A stretch of 12,026 bases of DNA from an uncultured Lysobacterales bacterium (GTDB lineage Bacteria; Pseudomonadota; Gammaproteobacteria; Xanthomonadales; SZUA-36). The DNA lies in contig CALKKN010000122.1 of assembly GCA_937995275.1 (NCBI GenBank), forward strand, positions 1-12,026. Direction: 5' to 3'. The notes beneath the pieces are model-generated. The model saw only the letters and a program-made list of their open reading frames with translations. It was not told the origin of the DNA and ran no database searches. Below are positions 1 to 6,015 of this stretch, one piece after another (the stretch's first letter is position 1; the number at the start of each line of letters is the position of its first letter). The position numbers were made by a program, and so were the translations under genes.

Positions 1-224
1 GCCGCCCGGTTTTTCAGTTGAGGTCAGAGGTTTGCCTGGGCTCCGTTATGTGACCAGCACCCCTTCAACGCCATTTCATTGGCTGTTTTAATATGATCGC
101 AGGCAGTGAACAGCCCAGGAGTTTTCACACAGTCTGGACCCAAATCTGCCGTTTCGTGAAACTGGGCTAGACTGTGGATCAGTGACCCAATGCAGGCATC
201 CAGAATGTTCGACCAGGAGCGGGC
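1..224. other. Upstream region, no gene supported
   Basis: No convincing coding region. A minus-strand open frame (308 down to 24) overlaps the start of the sulfatase gene and has no family I can name. Only the last bases before the sulfatase look functional: AGGAG at 215-219 is a ribosome binding site 5 nt from the ATG at 225. I see no strong sigma-70 promoter. The stretch tccagaatgtt (199-209) recurs exactly at 2811-2821 in another gene-free stretch, which could be chance or part of a degenerate dispersed repeat. Confidence 0.5.
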
Positions 225-1865
225 ATGAGTGAGCGACTCAGGAAAATATCTCTGTTGATAATTGCGGCCGTGAGCGGCGGTTGCGGTCAGGAGGCTGGTG
301 AATTGCAAACGCCTACGGTTGCGGACGAGCGGCTGAATATCCTGTTAATCGTTGCCGACGACCTTGGTTATGCGGACCTGGGTGTCCATGGCAGCGATAT
401 TCAGACGCCTAACATTGATGGGCTTGCTGCCGAGGGAGTATTGTTTACACAGTTTCATACGGCGCCGCTGTGCGCGCCGACGCGCGCAATGCTGCTGAGT
501 GGCAACAACAACCACGTTGCCGGAATGGCGCGCCAGAGCAGGGGAGATCTGGCAGGATACTCGGTGCCCGGCTACGAGGCGAGCCTTTCCGATCGCATCG
601 CCCCGTTGCCCCGACTGCTGCGCGATGCCGGATACCACACCTACACCGTCGGCAAATGGCATCTTGGACTGACTGCGGAGACCAGCCCGCGCGCGGCCGG
701 ATTCAGCCACTCATTCAGCCTGCTCGACGGTGCCGGCACGCACTTCGATGATGTCGGATATTCCGAGCGCGGCTCCACGTACTGGGAAGATGAAGATTTT
801 ACCGAATACCCGGTCGGCCGTTACTCGACGGAAGTCTACACGGACCGCCTGATCGAGTTCATCGACTCGAACAAAGACGATGGCAAACCGTTTTTCGCGT
901 TCGCTGCCTACACCTCGCCACACTGGCCGTTGCAGGTGCCGGACGACTACCTGGACCTGTATTCGGGCCAGTACGACGACGGCTACGATGTGTTGCGCGA
1001 ACGGAATTTCGCGGCCCTGAAAGCGGCAGGGATCGTCCCAACGGAATCGACCCTTCCCCCGCGCAATGATGCGATCACGCTCTGGGAACAGCTTAGCGCC
1101 GACGAGCAACGCCGCGAATCGCGCAAGATGGAGCTATATGCGGCGATGGTCGACAATCTCGACGATCACATTGGTCGTTTGTTGGGGTATCTCAAAGAAG
1201 CTGGCCTCTATGAGAATACGCTGATCGTTTTCATGTCAGATAACGGCGCCGCCGGCGAGGACTTCTACAACGAGGGTCCATATACTGAACATATTCAGGC
1301 GCATTTTGATAATTCCTATGAGACGATGGGAACGGCCGTATCATTCGTCTCATACGACGATCCCTGGGCGGAGGCCGGCTCCGCGCCATTCATGCGGCGA
1401 AAGACCTACACGCGCGAAGGCGGCATTGTCGCGCCGGCGATCATGGCGGGGCCAAGTGTTGCCAGAGTTGGCGCCATCGACTCGACTTACGTAACGGTTA
1501 TGGATCTCGCGCCGACATTTCTCGAAATCGCTGGCGCGCAATATCCCGACGACGGCTCTGTGTGGCCGATGCTCGGCGAGAGCATGTCCGGCTTTCTGGC
1601 CGGCGAGGCAGAAACCGTACACGAGAAGGACTACGTGACGATCTTGTACCATGGCGGCCGCGCGTATCTGCGTCAGGGCAACTGGAAAATCGCGAATCTC
1701 GAGCCGCCTTTTGATGAGGACGACTTCGAGTTTTTTGACTTGTCGGTAGACCCCGGCGAAACGCATAACCTTGCAGAATCGCATCCGGATAAGTACGAAG
1801 ATCTGCTGGAACTCTGGCGAGACGAGCGGAAGAAGCTGGGAATAATCCTTCCTCATGACCTGTGA
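225..1865 (+). CDS. Arylsulfatase (AtsA-like sulfatase), probably exported
   Basis: Hydrolyses sulfate esters; the natural substrate cannot be read from the sequence. The 546 residues show the full type I sulfatase active site: metal ligands D45-D46 (VADDLGYADLG); C83-A-P-T-R87, where the cysteine is normally converted to formylglycine; K144 and H146 in GKWHLG; H233 in SPHWP; D339-N340 in SDNG; and K393 five residues before EGG. Length and motif spacing fit the bacterial arylsulfatase AtsA class. The N-terminus (basic residues, hydrophobic stretch about 9-16, then SGGC at 17-20) suggests export, possibly as a lipoprotein on C20, although the lipobox is imperfect (VSGG before the Cys). The ATG at 225 is supported by AGGAG at 215-219. 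No formylglycine-generating enzyme, transporter or regulator lies next to it, so maturation must depend on an enzyme encoded elsewhere. The gene stands alone and is convergent with the next one. Confidence 0.93.
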   Translation: MSERLRKISLLIIAAVSGGCGQEAGELQTPTVADERLNILLIVADDLGYADLGVHGSDIQTPNIDGLAAEGVLFTQFHTAPLCAPTRAMLLSGNNNHVAGMARQSRGDLAGYSVPGYEASLSDRIAPLPRLLRDAGYHTYTVGKWHLGLTAETSPRAAGFSHSFSLLDGAGTHFDDVGYSERGSTYWEDEDFTEYPVGRYSTEVYTDRLIEFIDSNKDDGKPFFAFAAYTSPHWPLQVPDDYLDLYSGQYDDGYDVLRERNFAALKAAGIVPTESTLPPRNDAITLWEQLSADEQRRESRKMELYAAMVDNLDDHIGRLLGYLKEAGLYENTLIVFMSDNGAAGEDFYNEGPYTEHIQAHFDNSYETMGTAVSFVSYDDPWAEAGSAPFMRRKTYTREGGIVAPAIMAGPSVARVGAIDSTYVTVMDLAPTFLEIAGAQYPDDGSVWPMLGESMSGFLAGEAETVHEKDYVTILYHGGRAYLRQGNWKIANLEPPFDEDDFEFFDLSVDPGETHNLAESHPDKYEDLLELWRDERKKLGIILPHDL

Positions 1866-2176
1866 GTTCGGACAATAAGGCTACCGAATCGAGCCGTTGG
1901 CACGAGCATCGGGGGAGCCAGTTGGCACCACGAATTGTCTGCTTCTGGCCGGTAACCGAAGTAACTACACACCGTTCCCGTTCCTGATTTGGTTCTGCTT
2001 TCTGCCTTGAAGCGGCCCTTAGCATGGCCGTGGGTCCTATGGCGGTTCTCGACCCCATAGGGAACATTCGAATGGCGAGAGGACTACACTTGGCTCATGA
2101 TCCAAAGCACAGGCAGGAGCGAACCTATTCGACGGCCATCGGAAAGCGGCTGATATGATAATGGCGAAAGTCGGGG
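1866..2176. other. Intergenic region between convergent genes, with a hairpin
   Basis: No gene seen. It contains a perfect 7-bp inverted repeat, CCTATGG at 2036-2042 and CCATAGG at 2055-2061, with a 12-nt loop. There is no T tract on either side, so a rho-independent terminator is not supported on either strand. The stretch also carries one copy of the 12-mer TGCTTCTGGCCG (1940-1951) and a looser relative, ggccatcggaaagcggctg, near 2134-2152. Confidence 0.5.
1940..1951 (+). repeat. Short dispersed repeat, copy 1 (TGCTTCTGGCCG)
   Basis: An exact 12-mer shared with 3231-3242. Both copies lie in gene-free DNA on the same strand. A shorter relative, ggccgaaagcag, is at 2771-2782. It may be a fragment of a degenerate repeat family, but two short exact copies cannot establish that. 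Confidence 0.35.
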
Positions 2177-2647
2177 TCACTGTAATCCTGTATTCACCCT
2201 AAGACTCTCGATGTACGAGTTAAAAACCTCCGAAAATTCGAAATTCTCTAAAAATAGAGTCACATCCGGATGTCTCACCAACTCGCGAATTTGCTCTGCC
2301 AGTCGATCGGAAGGGCCATTTTCGACAAAGTCCTGTTCCATGTCCATCCAGATTATAAGGAGAAAATTGCCCCAGGCATAAGCCTCGGCACTATCCAGGT
2401 CATAGCTTTCCATAAAAGCCTGAACATAGTCGTCATGGCCGTCTACATTTTTTATCTTTTTCATCGCTGAAAGCAAAATCGGGGGGTCAATAAACGGCGT
2501 TAAGATCGAGCGAACGTGATCCTTATTGATTTGACGCTCGACAGCCAAGGTGTTTCCCCGGACTTCCAGGACGAGTAGGGCAAGAGAGATAATTACCGCC
2601 AGACTTGCCACCATTTCAGCTATAGACGCCCAATTTTTGAGTTTCAT
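2177..2647 (-). CDS. Small single-helix membrane protein, function unknown
   Basis: 156 residues. After MKLKNWASIAEM comes one strong hydrophobic helix (about residues 8-29, ending in LLVLEV), then a soluble, acidic, mainly helical region with the Asp-, Glu- and Trp-rich stretch WMDMEQDFVENG. The layout (short N-terminus, one membrane helix ending near an R-x-N-T motif, helical cytoplasmic or periplasmic part) resembles small uncharacterised proteins common in marine gammaproteobacteria; I cannot assign a function. I chose the ATG at 2647, not the in-frame TTG at 2680, because GGAG sits about 8 nt upstream of it and a perfect TATAAT at 2688-2683 (minus) would start transcription near 2676, after the TTG. 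It is monocistronic and convergent with the sulfatase. Base composition is more AT-rich than in the right half of the window. Confidence 0.72.
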   Translation of the reverse strand: MKLKNWASIAEMVASLAVIISLALLVLEVRGNTLAVERQINKDHVRSILTPFIDPPILLSAMKKIKNVDGHDDYVQAFMESYDLDSAEAYAWGNFLLIIWMDMEQDFVENGPSDRLAEQIRELVRHPDVTLFLENFEFSEVFNSYIESLRVNTGLQ

Positions 2648-2682
2648 GACCTGGCTCTCCAAATGAAGGTAAAAGTGCAAGG

Positions 2683-2688
2683 ATTATA
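2683..2688 (-). promoter_or_regulatory. Putative -10 box (TATAAT) of the small membrane protein gene
   Basis: The minus strand reads TATAAT, a perfect sigma-70 -10 hexamer. The expected start point, about 7 nt downstream, leaves a leader of roughly 30 nt before the ATG at 2647. No good -35 is found at 16 to 18 nt spacing (the DNA there reads gaagca), and there is no extended TGn. The promoter would be weak or activator-dependent. Confidence 0.45.
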
Positions 2689-3333
2689 GGGCAACGATTG
2701 CGGGTTGCTTCGCGTCGAGTTGCAGAACCGAGTTCCAATGCTCGGGCACATGCCACTAATGCGAACTTATGGCCGAAAGCAGTTAATTGCCGGAGGCAGC
2801 TATAACCGCTTCCAGAATGTTGCCCGCATGTATTTCCGCTATTCGCCTGCGGAACTGACTGCCGCATGGGCCCTGAGGGCCGCTTCCCACCCATTAAGGA
2901 GTCTCACTCCCCTTCTTTCGCCTCTGGCGAAAACCGGCTGCACGCGCGACGGCATGCGATCAGCGCACGCCCCCTCTGGTGCCGCTCACGCGCTACGGCG
3001 CTCGGTCAGCGCTTCTTCGCCTTCGGCTCCTCAGAAATGCGAAAAATCTGTGATCCGATGTCAAGCTAGCGCTGTTAACATTACGAATCGCATGGTCTTT
3101 CAAGTACTGATTATGGGCAAGTTAAAGAGTATGACAACCAATCATCAAGCAAAGAAGCAGTCAGTACCGGACGCCTGGGTAGTTCACAAATTAGAGTGAG
3201 ACTCGTCATCCTCAGAACCGGCTCGTATTTTGCTTCTGGCCGAACTGAGAAGTCAGCACCAGTGATTACCGTGCGCTTTTCAATTCCTCTTTTGCAGGCG
3301 AAGCAGCCTGAACGATCAGGCCAAGGCAGGAGA
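2689..3333. other. Gene-poor region with a GC-rich structured block
   Basis: No reliable gene. Open frames cross it (for example plus 2705-3199 and 2866-3069), but they have no recognisable domain, no ribosome binding site and arginine/serine-rich translations typical of noncoding GC-rich DNA. From about 2865 to 3065 the DNA is GC-rich inside AT-richer flanks and rich in inverted repeats: TTTCGCC-TCT-GGCGAAA at 2916-2932 (7-bp stem), GCGCT-CGGTC-AGCGC at 2998-3012, and overlapping GCGC/GCC repeats between. After 3065 the composition drops sharply. Near the right end CCTGA-ACGA-TCAGG (3307-3320) forms another hairpin just before a terminator. It could be a decayed mobile-element or gene remnant or a structured RNA; I cannot decide. 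Confidence 0.45.
3231..3242 (+). repeat. Short dispersed repeat, copy 2 (TGCTTCTGGCCG)
   Basis: Exact second copy of the 12-mer at 1940-1951. What follows is loosely alike in both copies (each has a GAAGT within about 15 nt), which hints that the true repeat is longer but decayed. Confidence 0.35.
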
Positions 3334-3357
3334 GCCGCTTGCGGGCGGCATTTTTTT
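3334..3357 (+). terminator. Rho-independent terminator with no gene upstream
   Basis: GCCGC (3334-3338), loop ttgcgg, GCGGC (3345-3349), then A and a run of seven T (3351-3357). This is a good terminator for plus-strand transcription. A second hairpin, CCTGA-ACGA-TCAGG (3307-3320), lies just before it. No intact plus-strand gene ends here, so it terminates either a lost gene or an unannotated small RNA. The secreted-protein relic begins 28 nt after the T run. Confidence 0.6.
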
Positions 3358-3385
3358 ATAGCAGACAGTCACCCTCTGACATTTT

Positions 3386-3745
3386 ATGAAATCGAAATTT
3401 TCTTTGTCTGCAATCGTGATTTAGCCTTTTGTATTGGCATCCGGCTCCGCTCTTGCACAGAGACCAGACGGCATCAACCACGAGATCTGGGTAAAGAGCA
3501 GCTTTGGCGCTGAGTTTCCTGATTGAGCGATATTCGGGGATGATGGTGTGCTGTGGATTGTTGGCCTGGGCACTCCGCAGGCATTCGATCAGAAGGATAT
3601 GGGAGAGAGCGAGGTCTTCTGGCAGTCGGTCACCTTTAGCGGCTTTGGATTCTCGATTGCCTTTTCTGGAATGGCAACGGGCAGCGAGACCGATGGAATG
3701 ATCAAAGGGGACGCGATCAGCGGATTTGGCCAAGGCCGGATCTTC
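3386..3745 (+). pseudogene. Decayed gene for a small secreted protein
   Basis: One frame from the ATG at 3386 reads as a secreted protein interrupted by two stops. The signal peptide is clear: MKSKFSLSAIVI, then TAG (3422-3424), then PFVLASGSALA before Q, with an A-L-A cleavage site. The mature part starts QRPDGINHEIWVKSSFGAEF and meets TGA (3524-3526). The same frame continues with DDGVLWIVGLG, then FSIAFSG, then MIKGDAISGFGQGRIF. Alternating hydrophobic and Gly-rich strands suggest a small beta-barrel or lipocalin-like secreted protein, but I cannot name the family. No natural C-terminal stop is evident: the frame runs on into the antisense of the dctM end, so the right boundary is approximate. 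No ribosome binding site is visible before the ATG. Two in-frame stops, TAG and TGA, in one short reading frame make readthrough unlikely and decay the better explanation. Confidence 0.6.
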
Positions 3746-5120
3746 AGCCCGGGTAGACGACGCCCGGCAGCCAGGTCACCAACGACGGCCACAGAGCCAG
3801 CAGAACCAGGACCGCGATCTGGATGGCGATGAACGGAATCACGCCGCGATAGATGGCCGTTGTCGGCACGGTGTCGGGGCACACGCCGCGCAGGTAGAAC
3901 AGGGAGAAACCGAACGGCGGCGTCAGGAAGGACGTCTGCAGGTTCAGCGCGATCATCACCCCGAGCCACAGGGGGTCGAGACCCATCGCCATCAGCACCG
4001 GCCCGACGATGGGCACGACGACGAACGTGATCTCGATAAAATCGAGCACGAAACCGAGCAGGAACATGACCAGCATCACCAAGACCATGGCCGTGACGGC
4101 GCCACCCGGCAGGCCGGTCAGGAAGTCCGCGATCAGCTCGTCGCCGCCGAACCCGCGAAATACCAGGCTGAACAGCGAGGCGCCGACCAGGATCATGAAC
4201 ACCATCGCCGTGATGCGCGTGGTGCGGTAGACCACGTCCTTGAGCGTCTCCAGGTGCAACTGCCGCCCGAGCAGCGCCAGCAGCATCGCGCCGACGGCGC
4301 CGACGGCGGCCGCCTCGGTCGGCGTCGCGATGCCCTTCAGTATCGAACCCAGGACGGCGACGATCAGCAGCAGCGGACCGGAAGCGAGCATCAGCAGGCG
4401 CAGCGCGCTGAACCTGTCGCCATCCTCATCCGCAACGGCGGGCATCGTATCGGGCTTGGCTCGCGCCAGCACGGCCAGGTACAGCAGGTAGAACGCCACC
4501 AGCACCAGCCCGGGCACGAGCGCACCGGCAAACAGTTCGCCCACCGATATCGTCTCCGGGCTGTAACTGCCCATCCGCAGTTGCGCCTGCTGGTAGGCGT
4601 TGGAAAGCACGTCGGCGAGCATCACCAGCACGATGGAGGGCGGGATGATCTGGCCCAGCGTACCCGCTGCACAGATGGTCCCCGTCGCGATCGACGGCTG
4701 ATAGCCCCTGTTCAACATGGTCGGCAACGAGATCAGGCCCATCGTGACGACGGTCGCACCGACGATACCCGTGCTGGCCGCCATCATGGCGCCGACCATG
4801 ACCACCGCCATGCCGAGGCCGCCGGGCGATCCGCGCATCAACTGGGCCAGCGACTGCAGCAACTGGTCAGCCAGTTTCGACCGCTCCAGCATGACGCCCA
4901 TGAACACGAACACCGGCACGGCGATCAGCGTCTCGTTGGTCATGATGCCGTAAATGCGGTTGGGGAAGGCCTCGAGAAAAACCGGATCGAAGGTACCGGT
5001 CAGCATCCCGATGCCGGCGAACAGCAGGGCGACACCGGCCAGGGTGAAGGCCACCGGGAAACCGGCCATCAGCGCGATGCCGATGCCGGCGAACAGGCCG
5101 AATGCCATCCAGGCAGCCAA
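3744..5120 (-). CDS. dctM: TRAP transporter large permease subunit (DctM family)
   Basis: Inner-membrane permease of a tripartite ATP-independent periplasmic transporter, which moves organic acids or similar solutes with a sodium or proton gradient; the substrate is unknown. The 458 residues are almost wholly hydrophobic helices. Family signatures are GFPVAF (20-25), TNETLIAVPVFVFMG (61-75), ASTGIVGATVV (115-125), GTLGQIIPPSI (153-163), ATPTEAAAVGA (265-275) and TPPFGFSLFYLRG (400-412). The start is probably TTG at 5120, directly after the TGA of the carbonic anhydrase-like gene: the reading MAAWMAFGLFAG matches the usual W-[LM]-A-x-GLF opening of the family. An ATG at 5108 is the alternative. 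No clear ribosome binding site is present, so translation is probably coupled to the upstream gene. The usual partners, small permease DctQ and binding protein DctP, are absent from the window. Confidence 0.93.
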   Translation of the reverse strand: MAAWMAFGLFAGIGIALMAGFPVAFTLAGVALLFAGIGMLTGTFDPVFLEAFPNRIYGIMTNETLIAVPVFVFMGVMLERSKLADQLLQSLAQLMRGSPGGLGMAVVMVGAMMAASTGIVGATVVTMGLISLPTMLNRGYQPSIATGTICAAGTLGQIIPPSIVLVMLADVLSNAYQQAQLRMGSYSPETISVGELFAGALVPGLVLVAFYLLYLAVLARAKPDTMPAVADEDGDRFSALRLLMLASGPLLLIVAVLGSILKGIATPTEAAAVGAVGAMLLALLGRQLHLETLKDVVYRTTRITAMVFMILVGASLFSLVFRGFGGDELIADFLTGLPGGAVTAMVLVMLVMFLLGFVLDFIEITFVVVPIVGPVLMAMGLDPLWLGVMIALNLQTSFLTPPFGFSLFYLRGVCPDTVPTTAIYRGVIPFIAIQIAVLVLLALWPSLVTWLPGVVYPG

Positions 5121-5675
5121 TCAGGCCTGCCTCGCCAGGTACAGATCCTTCAGGCGCACGTAATGCGCCGCGCTGTACGTCTGGTAGGAAATCTCCTTGT
5201 CGGTGAGGTCGCGCGACCGGCGCGCCGGATTGCCCCGCCACAGGGTACCGCGGGGCACCACCGTTCCCGGCGTGACCACGGCCCCGCCGGCAATCAGCGA
5301 GTCCTCCTCGACGACCACGCCGTCCATGACCACAGCGCCCATGCCGATCAGGCATCGGTCGCCGATCGTGCAGGCGTGCAGGATGACCCCGTGCCCGACC
5401 GTGACGTCCGCGCCGACCAGCAGCGGGCGGCCGTCCGGCAAGGCGGCGCTCTCGTGCGTGACGTGCAGAATGGAGCCGTCCTGGATGTTGCTGCGGGCGC
5501 CGACCGTGATGCGGTTCACATCGCCCCGCAGCACGGCCATCGGCCAGATGGACACGTCGTCCCCCAGTTCAACCGCACCGCTGACGCTGGCCATGGAATC
5601 GACGTACACGCGCTGCCCGAGGCGCGGGCGCTCGTCCATGAAGCGGTAGGTATTCCTGCTGTCCGGCGAACTCAT
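5121..5675 (-). CDS. Gamma-carbonic anhydrase-like hexapeptide-repeat protein
   Basis: 184 residues forming a left-handed beta-helix, with repeats of the type V-x-G-A-D-V from about 30 to 145 and a C-terminal helix (about 155-182). The gamma-class metal site is intact: H71 in ILHVTH, H95 in VGHG and H100 in ILHAC. Conserved R50-G-D52 and N63-I-Q65-D66 also match the archaeal Cam enzyme. The acidic-loop proton shuttle of Cam is not evident, so the protein fits the YrdA/CaiE/PaaY-like group, whose members range from active carbonic anhydrases to thioesterase-like or unknown roles. It probably works as a cytoplasmic trimer. The ATG at 5675 gives the usual N-terminus, but no ribosome binding site precedes it (the DNA reads ccccccgtc); M13 (5639) is a less likely alternative. 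It abuts dctM and is likely cotranscribed with it. Confidence 0.9.
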   Translation of the reverse strand: MSSPDSRNTYRFMDERPRLGQRVYVDSMASVSGAVELGDDVSIWPMAVLRGDVNRITVGARSNIQDGSILHVTHESAALPDGRPLLVGADVTVGHGVILHACTIGDRCLIGMGAVVMDGVVVEEDSLIAGGAVVTPGTVVPRGTLWRGNPARRSRDLTDKEISYQTYSAAHYVRLKDLYLARQA

Positions 5676-6015
5676 GACGGGGGGATGTTATCACCGATGC
5701 CGCATTTTATGCACAATCCACGCCGGTGATCCGAAATCATCGGCTTAGTTTGAATTGCGCCCAACTGCAAGCATATTAGTCGCGCAACCCCCTGTTTTTT
5801 TTCTGTTATTGCATGATTACTACATTTCCGGGACATTACACCGGACCTGATGGCCGATCGTTTCGCCCGTTCCGCGTCGCCAGTTACACACAAAGTTGTC
5901 CACAGGCTGCCCACACCGGCGCCCGATACCTGCTGCGGTGTTTATTCTGCCTCTCTCAAAGGTTTACAATAGGTCGCTTCGAGGCCCGCCCCGGCCGCGC
6001 CAGGAAAAGCACTCC
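5676..6015. other. Divergent intergenic region between the carbonic anhydrase-like gene and argS
   Basis: About 340 bp, AT-richer than its flanks and without a supported gene; a minus-strand frame at 5914-5672 has no family features. It must hold promoters for both directions. Seen here are a run of eight T at 5795-5802 without a stem before it, and a cluster of CCACA-type words: TTGTCCACA at 5896-5904 (one mismatch to the DnaA box TTATCCACA), with ttacacaca at 5884-5892 and ctgcccaca nearby. For the minus strand, TTGTGC and GATAAC with 17-nt spacing just upstream of the ATG at 5675 is a weak candidate promoter. Confidence 0.5.
5941..5970 (+). promoter_or_regulatory. Putative argS promoter
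   Basis: TACAAT at 5965-5970 is a good -10 hexamer (five of six to TATAAT). The -35 candidate TTTATT at 5941-5946, with an 18-nt spacer, is poor. The start point would fall near 5977, giving a leader of about 40 nt to the GTG at 6016. No attenuator, T-box or long leader is visible. Confidence 0.35.

Noticed and set aside
24..308. Minus-strand open frame with GPDCVKTP-like text
   Set aside because: It overlaps the sulfatase start, has no ribosome binding site I trust and no family I can name; possibly part of a degenerate repeat, but unsupported as a gene.
2036..2061. Hairpin after the sulfatase as a terminator
   Set aside because: A 7-bp stem but no T tract on either strand and 170 bp from the gene end.
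3040..3090. Possible integron attC site around gctgttaacatta
   Set aside because: The core does not match GTTRRRY and no paired inverse core with the right spacing was found; no integrase is present.
2705..3199. Plus-strand open frame of 164 codons, and a second at 2866-3069
   Set aside because: Random-looking translations, no start signals, and they span a composition change and hairpins.
3356..3733. Minus-strand open frame of 125 codons
   Set aside because: Lies opposite the secreted-protein relic, whose signal peptide and strand pattern are more protein-like; no domain seen.
3726..5729. Long plus-strand open frame (about 667 codons) rich in His, Gln, Asp and Arg
   Set aside because: It is antisense to dctM and the carbonic anhydrase-like gene, both of which carry clear family motifs; the composition is typical of the complement of a GC-rich gene.
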